Assembly (NCBI GenBank): GCA_003247135.1
Contig: QKAW01000018.1
Location: forward strand, 30,727 to 94,726
From: Spirochaetales bacterium
GTDB taxonomy: Bacteria; Spirochaetota; Spirochaetia; DSM-2461
DNA: 64,000 bases
Reading direction: 5' to 3'
The notes beneath the pieces are model-generated. The model had not been told where the DNA came from, searched no databases, and was given only the letters and a program-made list of their open reading frames with translations. Made by a program: the position numbers and the translations under genes. Within the stretch, counting starts at the first letter, position 1. Each line of letters begins with the position of its first letter. This document shows, one piece after another, positions 1 through 9,306 of this stretch.

Positions 1-1
1 G

Positions 2-1372
2 CTTGTTACGTTTATAAGTTTTATGTTTAGTAGAAGAATATATACACCAATACACAGTATAGCTATGCATTTGCGGGAAAATTATCAGTCTGAAAAGGAT
101 CTTACAGGAAAAAACGATCTAGAGTTCCTGAACCAGAATATTCAGTTGATTATCAGTGATATGATAAAACTAAAGGCTGATTTAAGTCTGGCAATACCCT
201 ATGTGTGTGAACATTATCTATTAAGTCTTTTTTCAGATAACGAGATATTAAGGGAGGATGAAGTTACAAACTTTTTATCCCAGCATGAATTCTCATTTCC
301 ACATAATAATTTCCTTGTTATATACTCAGTTTTGAATTTTAAAGAGGATTTCTTTAAAACCCACTCCAAGACAGAGTATAATGCAATTTGTCAGGGTAGT
401 ATTCTTATTGGGAATGATACTTTTGTTTCATATGAAAACCGTTATATCTTTACTGTAGCAACAAATGTTGTATGTATAGTACTTAATTTAAAGGATATTA
501 TTCCATTAAATGATATATCTGAGTGTCTGGAAAAATACCATCAGTCTCTGGAAATTGAAGATAGTATGATGGTAATACATAGTGGTGTCGGGCGACTGAA
601 TCAGGGATTAAATGGGTTAAAACTCTCTTATAAGGAAGCTCTTCAGGCAAGTTCCCAGATTACTTTTAACGATGAATCAATAATCAGATTTTCCTCGGAA
701 TTAATTGGCATAAATAGTAGTCCTCATTACACTATTGCTGAGGAAAATCATCTGATTAATTACCTTTTACAGGGTAATAGTCCAAAGGTTTTGGAATCTT
801 TTAATAAAATAATTGATAATAACACCAAATATAACTTGTCTGAAAATTCACTAAAAGAGTTATATTTACAGTTCTATAATACTGCCATAAGAGTAATTAA
901 TCGAAAAAATTTAAATATATACGATGTTATGGGAGAGGAGTATATAAACATCAGTTCTCATATTGGTGACTTAAAGTGTGATGAAATTAATAAGTATATT
1001 AAAAATCTTTTTGTAAAAATTACAACAATTAATGATTCTGCAAAATCCTTAAAAGAGCTAACTAATATTAAGCAATACCTTGATACATATTATATGGAGG
1101 AGATATATCTGGATCTTATAGCAGATCACTTTGGAAAAAGCCCAAATTATATGTCAAAATATATAAAAAATACCCTTGGTGTCTCATATCAGGACTATAT
1201 ATCTGAATTAAGAATCAACAAAGCAAAAGAACTGCTGCAATACACTGACAAAAGTATATCTGAAATCTCAAAAGAGATTGGTTTTAATACAAGACATCCA
1301 TTTATCAGAAAATTTAAAATTCTAGAGGGAATATCCCCAACAGATTACAGACAGATTAACCGATTGGGGTAA
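2..1372 (+). CDS. AraC-family regulator with membrane-anchored sensor region (5' end outside window)
   Basis: The reading frame is open to the left edge, and the codons before the first ATG (position 23) encode a hydrophobic stretch (LVTFISFMF). The gene therefore starts upstream, and the visible part begins at the end of a membrane helix. A HAMP-like or linker region follows, then a middle domain of about 300 residues, then a C-terminal AraC double helix-turn-helix over the last 100 residues (LDLIADHFGKSPNYMSKYIK, then ISEISKEIGFNTRHPFIRKF). This layout matches membrane-bound AraC regulators that sense an extracellular ligand and usually control neighbouring carbohydrate genes. It converges on the sulfatase with an 8-base gap, so that gene is a possible but unproven target. 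The family call is firm; the ligand is unknown. Confidence 0.85.
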   Translation, partial: LVTFISFMFSRRIYTPIHSIAMHLRENYQSEKDLTGKNDLEFLNQNIQLIISDMIKLKADLSLAIPYVCEHYLLSLFSDNEILREDEVTNFLSQHEFSFPHNNFLVIYSVLNFKEDFFKTHSKTEYNAICQGSILIGNDTFVSYENRYIFTVATNVVCIVLNLKDIIPLNDISECLEKYHQSLEIEDSMMVIHSGVGRLNQGLNGLKLSYKEALQASSQITFNDESIIRFSSELIGINSSPHYTIAEENHLINYLLQGNSPKVLESFNKIIDNNTKYNLSENSLKELYLQFYNTAIRVINRKNLNIYDVMGEEYINISSHIGDLKCDEINKYIKNLFVKITTINDSAKSLKELTNIKQYLDTYYMEEIYLDLIADHFGKSPNYMSKYIKNTLGVSYQDYISELRINKAKELLQYTDKSISEISKEIGFNTRHPFIRKFKILEGISPTDYRQINRLG

Positions 1373-1380
1373 TTTATTAT

Positions 1381-2679
1381 TTAGTTATAAATTTCTTTTA
1401 AGTACTCTTTAAGTTCAACAGCTTCTAAAGGCATTTTATCTATAAGATTATTACTCTCTTCATAATCATTTACTGAGAAAACCGCTTCATTTCCATCTAG
1501 CCAGTAGATATATTTATAACTACTGTTTTGGGCCATTCTCCACTGTCTTAAAGGGTTGTTTGGTATATAGAGTGCGGAAGTTACTATCTTTCTTTTACAA
1601 TCTCCTTCATCAATTAATGGTAATAAAGAGAGAGAATCATTATAATTTTCATCTTTTATGCCAGCAATATTTAGAATAGTACCTGGAATATCAAGAATTG
1701 TTACTGGACTATTTACTTGCCCTGATTTAATCTCCTTTCCTGATATAACAAGAGGAACATGAACTGATCCATTATAGGGGAGGAGTTTTGCATAAAACCC
1801 GTGATCCCCCATCATATCTCCATGATCTGATGAAAAAATTATAACAGTATTATCCAGATCATTTTTTACTCTTGGATGGTTTAAAATTTTATCAATATTT
1901 GTATCAATATTTTCCATCATAGCTGCATAATTCTGCCTCTTTAAATTAAAGTCCAAATCCTGAAAATTCCCCATGGGTTCTGGAAATTCTACCTCTTTAT
2001 ATAGGGAATGCATCTTTTTAGTTACATCAAAGGGTTCATGAGGACCGGTAAAGTTAACTTGCAGAAACCAGGGTTTATCCTGTGGTGCGGAGTCTAGTAA
2101 TTTTATAGCATTATTGGTTAACCAATTGTCACAATATTCATCATCTTCTAACTCTGTTGGGAATGTTCCACTTTTTTTACGTTTGGAGTAATCCTCAATA
2201 TGAACACTGTGTTTACCTTTTTCTTCAAGAAAATTCATATAAGGCCCTACCTGATCCATATTATATGATGCTATTCCATCCAGTTTTCCCTCATTATCAA
2301 TTCCATCTGAGAAGCCCCACTCTGTTAGGAGATGTTTTCCATCTCTTCCCCAGGAAAATGAGTTTTTATGAAGATCGAATTTTCCACAACCCATTACATA
2401 GTAACCATTACTTCTTAATTCACGGTAAAATGTTGGAGCATTAAGGGGTAAATCCTGTTTATTATTAACTACATTATGTGCAGGGTAATTTGATCCTGTT
2501 GCAATACAGGCTCTTGCGGGAGCGCAGAGAGGTGAAGGGGACATTGCCCTGGTAAAAGTAGTTCCCTTTTTTATTAATGAGTCAATTGCTGGTGTATTGA
2601 TTAATTTTCCTATCTGGGACTCTCCTAACCAGTCACCTCTCCATTGATCAGGAAATAAAAATAGTATGTTTGGTTTCAT
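1381..2679 (-). CDS. Sulfatase, type I (formylglycine-dependent)
   Basis: Hydrolyses sulfate esters; substrate unknown. The N-terminus MKPNILFLFPDQWRGDW carries the first metal-binding Asp of the alkaline-phosphatase superfamily. The formylglycine signature C52-A-P-A-R56 places the catalytic Cys in the anaerobic-compatible Cys-type class, and SSDHGDMMGDHG near residue 290 supplies further metal ligands. I chose the ATG at 2679 because GGAGAG lies 3 bases upstream; a longer frame reaches 2709 but has no comparable SD site. No signal peptide is visible, suggesting a cytoplasmic enzyme acting on imported sugars or small sulfate esters. No maturase (anSME or FGE) is in the window. It is last in the minus-strand run after the MATE transporter. 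Confidence 0.9.
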   Translation of the reverse strand: MKPNILFLFPDQWRGDWLGESQIGKLINTPAIDSLIKKGTTFTRAMSPSPLCAPARACIATGSNYPAHNVVNNKQDLPLNAPTFYRELRSNGYYVMGCGKFDLHKNSFSWGRDGKHLLTEWGFSDGIDNEGKLDGIASYNMDQVGPYMNFLEEKGKHSVHIEDYSKRKKSGTFPTELEDDEYCDNWLTNNAIKLLDSAPQDKPWFLQVNFTGPHEPFDVTKKMHSLYKEVEFPEPMGNFQDLDFNLKRQNYAAMMENIDTNIDKILNHPRVKNDLDNTVIIFSSDHGDMMGDHGFYAKLLPYNGSVHVPLVISGKEIKSGQVNSPVTILDIPGTILNIAGIKDENYNDSLSLLPLIDEGDCKRKIVTSALYIPNNPLRQWRMAQNSSYKYIYWLDGNEAVFSVNDYEESNNLIDKMPLEAVELKEYLKEIYN

Positions 2680-2749
2680 AATCTCTCCATTTAATAAAAT
2701 ATTACCCATGAGGCTCTGGCTCTTGTTAATTTTATGCTAAATGGAGAAT

Positions 2750-4165
2750 CTACTTAATTGTATTAAGAGTTCCCGCCTTTAGTTTTTTCATGGAATTCTT
2801 CATCCAGAAAAAAGCTATTATTGCTGTTAAAAACATAGCTACTAAATGAGAGTAGAGAATACCCATGAAACCGAGTTTTAAAACGTAAACCATAAAGGCC
2901 ATTACAGGAATTACAATAATAAAAAATCTCAAGGCAGTTATTAGTAATCCAGGTATTGGATATCCGATAGCCTGATAAACGGATCTTGTAATAATTACAA
3001 CAACTGAAAGTAACATAAAAGGCATAATAACCCTTGTCTGTGTTACAGCATAAAATGTAACAGTTTCACTCTGCTTAAAAGCTCCATAGATACTATCTGC
3101 AAAAATAATAAACAGACTTGAAGTGACTGCAACAATTGCAGCTGATATTAACATACTGGACTTCCATGTCTTTTCAACTCTATCCAGATTTCCTCTACCA
3201 AGATTTTGTCCTACCACTGTAATAGTCCCTGCAGCAACAGCAAATATTGGCATATAAACAAGCTGCTCCATTCTTCCAACAAGAGATGATGATGTTACAA
3301 TGATAGGATCAACAGATGTTGCGATTTTATTCATAATAAGAAAGGTTCCTGACATAATTAGTTGCCCAAAACTCTGGGGGAATCCTATTTTTATCACTCT
3401 TTTCATAATAGAAGGTGTAACATGTTCAAATTTCCACTCAACAGTTACCAGAGTTTGCTTTCTGATAAACACTGAGACAAGATAGATAAATGATACTACC
3501 TGTCCAATAACTGTAGCAATAGCAGCACCCTTTACATCAAGTCCAAAGCCTGGTAATTTAATAATTCCAAAATTTAATTCAGGAAAAATAAAAAACGGAT
3601 CGAGTATTATGTTAAGCAAGGTACCAATAATCATGAATTTCATGAATTTATTCATTAATCCTTCACCCTGAAGTATACCTCCAAGAACATTTCCCATAAA
3701 CATAAAACCTGAGATTGGAAGAATATAGATAAAATAATCGTGGCCGAATTTAAAGAAATCCCCTTGTGCTCCAAGACCTTTAACAATTTCCTCGGAAAAC
3801 ATGTAACCGAAAAAATACATTAATATAGATAGTATAAGGGCTATAAATAGACCGGACTCCGCAGTCTTAAAAATTATCCCCTCATCTTTCTCTCCAATAC
3901 CTTTGGCAACCAGAGCAGACATACCAACAGAGAGGCCATTTCCCAGGGCCATTGCAACAAATATTATTGGGAAAACATAACCTGTACCACCAATTATTGC
4001 AGGATTCGATGGGTCAATAAAATTAATAAAAGCTGTATCTGTTATTGTATAAAAAAGCTGAAATACCATACCTGCTAAAATTGGCATTGAAAGCTTCATT
4101 ATAACCGGTATTATTGGACCATCAAACATTCCTTTAATTTGTGATCTGTCAAATTTATTACTCAT
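2750..4165 (-). CDS. MATE-family multidrug/toxin efflux transporter
   Basis: A 471-residue protein with about 12 predicted membrane helices in two related halves. N-terminal segments such as GPIIPVIMKLSMPILAGMVFQLFYTITD are typical of the DinF/NorM MATE family, which exports cationic compounds using Na+ or H+ gradients. Length is normal. An SD (AAGGA) precedes the ATG. It lies 48 bases downstream of the EamA gene and about 70 bases upstream of the sulfatase start on the same strand, so it may be co-transcribed with either. Substrate cannot be inferred. Confidence 0.92.
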   Translation of the reverse strand: MSNKFDRSQIKGMFDGPIIPVIMKLSMPILAGMVFQLFYTITDTAFINFIDPSNPAIIGGTGYVFPIIFVAMALGNGLSVGMSALVAKGIGEKDEGIIFKTAESGLFIALILSILMYFFGYMFSEEIVKGLGAQGDFFKFGHDYFIYILPISGFMFMGNVLGGILQGEGLMNKFMKFMIIGTLLNIILDPFFIFPELNFGIIKLPGFGLDVKGAAIATVIGQVVSFIYLVSVFIRKQTLVTVEWKFEHVTPSIMKRVIKIGFPQSFGQLIMSGTFLIMNKIATSVDPIIVTSSSLVGRMEQLVYMPIFAVAAGTITVVGQNLGRGNLDRVEKTWKSSMLISAAIVAVTSSLFIIFADSIYGAFKQSETVTFYAVTQTRVIMPFMLLSVVVIITRSVYQAIGYPIPGLLITALRFFIIVIPVMAFMVYVLKLGFMGILYSHLVAMFLTAIIAFFWMKNSMKKLKAGTLNTIK

Positions 4166-4213
4166 AATTTATTCCTTAATATCTATATAAGTTAGTGATA
4201 ATATATTAGAAAG

Positions 4214-5110
4214 TCAACGTAAAAATATGAGTAATAATGCACCTGATATAACCATAACCATTCCAAGAAACTCTATTTTGTATATCTTCTCTTTAAAATA
4301 GTAAAGGGAAATTAATGTCGCAAAAATAAATTCCAGTTGTCCTACTGTTCTTACATAGGCAATTTTTACAAGGGAATAGGATGTTATCCACCCAAATGAA
4401 CCAATACCGGAGCATAAACCTATTACCATTGGTTTTACAGGATTTAAAATCATTTTTTTTAATGCATCTGGGTGTTTTCTTAAAACAATAGGAAAGAGTA
4501 TTGCAACTTCTGCTGTTAGTATAAACATTAATGTGTATATAGAATTAAGCATTTTTGATTCAGAACTTAGAAACATTGTAGCTTTTTTGGCAAAAAGAGC
4601 AGCTAATGCCAGGAATAAACCAGTTAACAGTGCAATTAAAGATGCTTTGGTAAACAGAGTACGTTTAATATTTGCGATAGTCACGCTGTTTTTTGACAGT
4701 GTAGCAAGAATAAGACCGGTAGAAGCTGTCATTACCCCGATCCATGCTGTTAAAGATAATGTTTCTCCTAAAAAAGCCAGTGCAAGAAGTGCAGTAAATA
4801 CACCATCAATCTGTACAATAGTAAGACTTACAGCAAAACTTTTATAATTAAAAAGTGAAATTCTGAATAGTGTAGCAAGTATCTGGCTTATAGCCATTAG
4901 AATAATCCAAAAGTAAAATTCAGCATTTATAAGAGTTACTTTCCCCAGAAATCCAGAAAGTATGAGGTAAGAAATAAAAACTATTGGAAGTGCAAACAAA
5001 AAGCGTGAAAGGGAAATTACTCTAATAGGTAACTCCTTGGTTAGCTCTTTGGAGAGTAAATTCCTTACTATTTGGCTAAAAGTTGATATTAAGCTTAATA
5101 TTATCCACAT
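4214..5110 (-). CDS. EamA/DMT-family transporter
   Basis: A 298-residue protein with about 10 hydrophobic helices arranged as two EamA repeats, the layout of the drug/metabolite transporter superfamily. There are conserved-looking helix ends (FLGETLSLTAWIGVMTASTGLILA in repeat one and YYFKEKIYKIEFLGMVMVISGALLL in repeat two). It begins 2 bases after the Rrf2 regulator stop, so the two are translationally close. The Rrf2 protein could control it as part of a small operon. Substrate unknown. Confidence 0.88.
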   Translation of the reverse strand: MWIILSLISTFSQIVRNLLSKELTKELPIRVISLSRFLFALPIVFISYLILSGFLGKVTLINAEFYFWIILMAISQILATLFRISLFNYKSFAVSLTIVQIDGVFTALLALAFLGETLSLTAWIGVMTASTGLILATLSKNSVTIANIKRTLFTKASLIALLTGLFLALAALFAKKATMFLSSESKMLNSIYTLMFILTAEVAILFPIVLRKHPDALKKMILNPVKPMVIGLCSGIGSFGWITSYSLVKIAYVRTVGQLEFIFATLISLYYFKEKIYKIEFLGMVMVISGALLLIFLR

Positions 5111-5112
5111 TT

Positions 5113-5511
5113 CTAGAATTTAATCTCTCTGTTAATTATATCGCTAATGGTTATTTTTCTGAAATAATCTGTTACATAATCCTTTGTCATAGACCAAAAG
5201 TATGATATATCACACTCTTTTCCGCACTTTTCCGAGCTACATGGTGTTGGTGTAAAATCTTCACCAACTGCATAAAGAACATCATATACACTAATCTCAA
5301 CCGGTGGTTTATTAAGTGTAAATCCTCCATGGGCACCTCTTACCGAGCTGATTATTTTATGTTTTTTTAGTTTAGCAAAAATTTTTTCCAGAAAATCAGA
5401 GGAGATTGACTCTTCCTCTGCAATTTCCCTAACTGACTTCATTGAGTTTCCCGAATTTGTTAAATTAATAACTGATCTGACAGCGTATCTGCCCTTTGCT
5501 GAAACCTTCAT
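5113..5511 (-). CDS. Rrf2-family transcriptional regulator with three cysteines
   Basis: A 132-residue winged-helix protein. The N-terminus MKVSAKGRYAVRSVINL and EEESISSDFLEKIFAKLKK (recognition region) are diagnostic of Rrf2/IscR/NsrR. Cys91, Cys96 and Cys100 sit in the loop that binds an Fe-S cluster in IscR and NsrR, so redox, Fe-S or NO sensing is likely. The spacing here is C-x4-C-x3-C. The ATG follows the pepN TAG directly and in the same frame. The SD is weak (AGAGA), so translation probably depends on coupling to pepN. Targets are unknown. Confidence 0.92.
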   Translation of the reverse strand: MKVSAKGRYAVRSVINLTNSGNSMKSVREIAEEESISSDFLEKIFAKLKKHKIISSVRGAHGGFTLNKPPVEISVYDVLYAVGEDFTPTPCSSEKCGKECDISYFWSMTKDYVTDYFRKITISDIINREIKF

Positions 5512-8094
5512 CTAATCTCTGGCTTTTAAAGTTTTGGAAACTATTTCGTAAAGTCCGGTAGATATTCCATCTGATTTAAGTACTCTTTCCAACTGGATTT
5601 TCATGGTTTCTGCTAAACTGTCTGATATATATTTATATGTCTGGTAAGCTGCAGCAAGTTGTGATGATGCATGGGAATTAAATGTATCAATTTCTATTAT
5701 TTTATCTGTTATATACCTGTAACCCTCACCATCAATTCTATGGAAGTTTTGAATATTAACTTTTGCAAATGTTCCAAAAAGGCTCCTTATTCTATTTGGA
5801 TTATTTATATCAAAAATATTATTACTACTTAACTCTTTAACCTCGTTAAGAACATCAGAACTGTTTCTGTTAGCCTGTATTGAGAACCACTTATTCATTA
5901 CAAGGAAGTTATCTTTCCATTTAGCATAAAACTCTCTGTTTGCCATTATTCTAATGTCATCGCTGCACTGCTGAAGTGCTGTAAAAGCTGCTATATAGTC
6001 ACTCATATTATCTGCTGTTCTAAATTGGTGGAGGGCTATCTCTGCAATATCATCTCCAAGAGAAGAGAGGAGTATTAGAGCTCTGTTTTTTAGTTTCCTT
6101 TCAGAAACTGCCAGTTTGTTAAACTGGTACTTATCCCTTACGTTGTCTTCGAATATCTTTGAAAGTGATGGTTTTAACTCATTTATAAAAAGTTGCAAGT
6201 ATCTTTTTCTTGCTCTATCTGCTAGATCGTAATCATATACTTCCATTGTATTCACTATGTTTTTAACTTCAGGAATATAGAGTAATTCAGCCATAAAGCT
6301 TTTCTCTAAACTGTTATCTGATAACAATTTTTTATAAGCTTCAGTTACTCTTCTGTCTATAACACTATCATTTCCATTTTTTAAATCGAGTAATATTTGC
6401 TCTATTCCCGCCATGGATACTCTGGAAGCAGCATCAAATTTGTTAAAATTATCACTGTCATTTGATAGTAAATGTATTAAATCATCAGTGGAATAGTTGT
6501 AATTAACTATAACAGGTGCACTGAAATTCTGAAATACAGAAGGGATTACCTCCTCTCCTGCTGGTATTTTAAACTCCTGATATTTATTCTTAATTATAAT
6601 CTGTTTAAATCCACCAGGTGTTACATCGTGACCTTTTTTATTATATAGAGAAAGATTCAGTGGAAAATATTGAGGCTCTCTCCCACCATTATATGAGGTT
6701 TCAGGTATTTCCTGGCTAATTTTAAGGGTAAAATTCCCTTCAGAATATTCAGATTCAATATTTACTATTGGAGTACCAGCCTGGGAATACCATAGTTTAA
6801 ATTGATCAAGATTATATCCGGAAGCATCTGCCATTGCTGAAACAAAATCTTCAGTGGTTACAGCATTACCAGTATGTCTTTTAAAATAAAGATCCATACC
6901 CTTTCTAAAATTGTCCTTTCCGATTAGTGTATGTATCATCCTAATAACCTCTGCACCTTTTTCATAAACTGTTGCAGTGTAAAAGTTATCTATTTTCATA
7001 TAAGATTCCGGTTTAATTGGGTGTGAGTTTGGCCCCTTATCTTCCGGGAATTGGTAATCTCTTAAAGTTATTGCATCTTTTATTCTTTTTACAGACCTGT
7101 CAGTCATATCTGAGGTAAATTCCTGATCCCTGAATACAGTTAAACCCTCTTTTAATGTTAATTGGAACCAGTCTCTGCAGGTAACCCTGTTTCCTGTCCA
7201 GTTGTGAAAATACTCATGGGCAATTACAGCTTCGATTAATTCAAAATCATTATCTGTTGCTGTCTCAGGGTCAGCTAAGACGTAAACCGAGTTAAAAATA
7301 TTTAACCCTTTGTTTTCCATTGCTCCAGCGTTGAAGGAGTCTACAGCCACGATCATATAGATATCAAGATCATATTCTAGACCAAAATTATCCTCATCCC
7401 ACTTCATGGATTTTTTAAGTGAATTCATGGCATGTTGGGCATAGGCACTTTTACCTGGGTCAGTATATATTTCCAATTTAATTTTACGACCACTCATTGT
7501 TGTAAAGCTATCAGTAATCTTGTCTAGCTTTCCGGCTACTATAGCCATAAGATAACATGGTTTAGGGAATGGGTCTTCCCAAACAGCCCGGTGTCTGTTA
7601 TTTCCAAGATTCACACTGTCTATGAGGTTTCCATTACCTAAAAGTACAGGGTATTTATTTTTATCTGCTTCGATGGAAATTTTATATTTAGACATTATGT
7701 CTGGTCTATCCATAAAAAATGTTATTCTTCTAAAACCCTCAGCTTCATTTTGAGTGCATAGGATATCACCAGATTTGTAGAATCCTTCAAGTGATTTATT
7801 TTTGTATGGATCAATTTTTACCTTTGTGTAAAGGGTAAAGTTTTCCGGAACACGGTCTATTGTTAATTTATTGTTCAGATAGCTGTATTCTACATCATTT
7901 TCATTTAATTTAATTTCAAGAATTTCCAGCTCATACCCGTCCAGAATTAATGGAGCCTGACTGTTCAGGGAATCTTTTTTAATTGTTAAAAGGGACTCAA
8001 CTGTTGCATAATCATCTTCAATGTTAAAGAATAATTCAATATTTGGTATAGTAAAATCTGATTTTTTATAGTCCTTTAAAAGTACTTTATTCAT
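5512..8094 (-). CDS. pepN: Aminopeptidase N (M1 family)
   Basis: Zinc aminopeptidase that removes N-terminal residues from peptides in the cytoplasm. From the ATG at 8094 the protein has 860 residues, the usual PepN length. It contains the exopeptidase motif GAMEN (257-261), the zinc site H293-E-Y-F-H297 and the distal ligand E316 in LKEGLTVFRDQEF. I chose this start because GGAG precedes it by 8 bases; the frame extends to 8115 without better support. The start overlaps the lipoprotein stop within ATGAATAA, indicating translational coupling. The C-terminal DUF3458/ARM-like region is present. Confidence 0.96.
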   Translation of the reverse strand: MNKVLLKDYKKSDFTIPNIELFFNIEDDYATVESLLTIKKDSLNSQAPLILDGYELEILEIKLNENDVEYSYLNNKLTIDRVPENFTLYTKVKIDPYKNKSLEGFYKSGDILCTQNEAEGFRRITFFMDRPDIMSKYKISIEADKNKYPVLLGNGNLIDSVNLGNNRHRAVWEDPFPKPCYLMAIVAGKLDKITDSFTTMSGRKIKLEIYTDPGKSAYAQHAMNSLKKSMKWDEDNFGLEYDLDIYMIVAVDSFNAGAMENKGLNIFNSVYVLADPETATDNDFELIEAVIAHEYFHNWTGNRVTCRDWFQLTLKEGLTVFRDQEFTSDMTDRSVKRIKDAITLRDYQFPEDKGPNSHPIKPESYMKIDNFYTATVYEKGAEVIRMIHTLIGKDNFRKGMDLYFKRHTGNAVTTEDFVSAMADASGYNLDQFKLWYSQAGTPIVNIESEYSEGNFTLKISQEIPETSYNGGREPQYFPLNLSLYNKKGHDVTPGGFKQIIIKNKYQEFKIPAGEEVIPSVFQNFSAPVIVNYNYSTDDLIHLLSNDSDNFNKFDAASRVSMAGIEQILLDLKNGNDSVIDRRVTEAYKKLLSDNSLEKSFMAELLYIPEVKNIVNTMEVYDYDLADRARKRYLQLFINELKPSLSKIFEDNVRDKYQFNKLAVSERKLKNRALILLSSLGDDIAEIALHQFRTADNMSDYIAAFTALQQCSDDIRIMANREFYAKWKDNFLVMNKWFSIQANRNSSDVLNEVKELSSNNIFDINNPNRIRSLFGTFAKVNIQNFHRIDGEGYRYITDKIIEIDTFNSHASSQLAAAYQTYKYISDSLAETMKIQLERVLKSDGISTGLYEIVSKTLKARD

Positions 8095-8884
8095 TGTTAT
8101 CTCCATAAATCTCAAAACTTTTTTTAATTTTCTGAGGTAATCTTTTATTCATCTTATTTATTTGAGCACTTTGTAAAAATGCACTATTATCTTCCTGAAA
8201 AGCAAGTGGTGCCATGGTGTAATTCTCTTTTGTGTATAGTTTAACAGGTGTTACAGGTGTAAAATTCTCAACTAAATCCATAAAAATCTTTATACTAACT
8301 GAGTTTTTATAATCTCTAACTGAAGAAATTCTTTTATTTAATGGTAAATATTTTATCAGATTAAAACTATCTGATGTGTATTTTGAGCCAACCATTACTA
8401 ATCTGACTAGAATATTATCATCTATTTTGTATGGTGAGTTATTTTTTCCATCGGGATTTAGTATTAGTAAATTTCCATCCACAGAATCCATATTCCCGGT
8501 TATTTTAATATTTTTTTCAAGTAAAAAATTTATGAAATCCATAAATTCCTCATAAGCCAACATTGGTTCATTGCTGACATAAAAGTCCAGGTTATTTTCT
8601 TCTATGCTAACCGGGGTTTTGTATGGAATATAAACTGATAATTCCTTTTCTTTACTCATTATAGCAGCAACGAATTTTAGTAGGGAGTAACTCTCACTTA
8701 CATATTCTGGGTAAGTAATTTGAACTTTATCTTTTGATTTCAGATCTTCTTTTAAAAGAGTCCCAACTTTAACACTCTCTGAAATGTGTTCTTTTATCTG
8801 GGTCAGATTTTTCTGACTCTCGATACTTGTTTCTGATTTGCATGATAAAATTATGATGATTAAAACAAATACAATTTTCTTCAA
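8087..8884 (-). CDS. Predicted lipoprotein of unknown function
   Basis: A 265-residue protein beginning MKKIVFVLIIIILSCKSETS. The short hydrophobic stretch followed by LSC is a lipoprotein signal with Cys15 as the acylated residue. The mature part is mixed alpha/beta with segments such as KVQITYPEYVSESYSLLKFVAAIM and LSVYIPYKTPVSIEENNLDFYVSNEPM. I recognise no known domain. It overlaps the membrane protein upstream by 4 bases and pepN downstream by 8 bases, so all three are tightly coupled. It may be an envelope protein of spirochaete-type genomes, but I have no functional evidence. Confidence 0.75.
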   Translation of the reverse strand: MKKIVFVLIIIILSCKSETSIESQKNLTQIKEHISESVKVGTLLKEDLKSKDKVQITYPEYVSESYSLLKFVAAIMSKEKELSVYIPYKTPVSIEENNLDFYVSNEPMLAYEEFMDFINFLLEKNIKITGNMDSVDGNLLILNPDGKNNSPYKIDDNILVRLVMVGSKYTSDSFNLIKYLPLNKRISSVRDYKNSVSIKIFMDLVENFTPVTPVKLYTKENYTMAPLAFQEDNSAFLQSAQINKMNKRLPQKIKKSFEIYGDNNE

Positions 8885-9279
8885 TTAATTTCCTCTAGTA
8901 AACTCAAGAATTTTTTCTGTTCAAAACTGCTTAATTTTATTTCATAAACCTTCTCTCCAAAGGTCAATAATACTAAAGTTCTGTTAACTCTCTTGTGAGA
9001 GTTGTAATCTTTTTTATTCAATATTACCGGCCTGTTTTTAAAAGAGTAATATAGATAAAATTTTTCACTGGTAACTCTGGCAACAGGATCCAGATGATTT
9101 ACCAGAAGTATAATTGCTAAAAAAATAATTCCTGAAATAAAAATTACAAGGTCTATGTCGTTATACTCTTTCTGCAAAGATTTAAAGGCAAAAAAGTATG
9201 GTATAAAAACAATATATCCATATAACTGGAGAATTAACTGTTTATGAAATTTTATAACTACCTTTTTTTTGTTGGCCAT
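8881..9279 (-). CDS. Small two-helix membrane protein, unknown
   Basis: A 132-residue protein with a basic N-terminus, two hydrophobic helices (about residues 14-32 and 43-61) and a C-terminal domain of about 70 residues rich in beta-strand (RVTSEKFYLYYSFKNRPVIL, TLVLLTFGEKVYEIKLSSFE). The layout recalls bacterial proteins with a membrane hairpin and a PH-like domain, but the resemblance is only structural by eye. Its stop overlaps the lipoprotein start by 4 bases (ATGA). The folC stop lies 27 bases upstream on the same strand. Confidence 0.65.
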   Translation of the reverse strand: MANKKKVVIKFHKQLILQLYGYIVFIPYFFAFKSLQKEYNDIDLVIFISGIIFLAIILLVNHLDPVARVTSEKFYLYYSFKNRPVILNKKDYNSHKRVNRTLVLLTFGEKVYEIKLSSFEQKKFLSLLEEIN

Positions 9280-9306
9280 AGCTTTATATTACACGAATAT
9301 TCTTAG

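Noticed and set aside
5509..5515. pepN TAG directly followed in frame by the Rrf2 ATG, as a possible fusion or read-through
   Set aside because: Both proteins are complete, independent families of normal length, so the shared frame looks coincidental, unlike the nrdD case.
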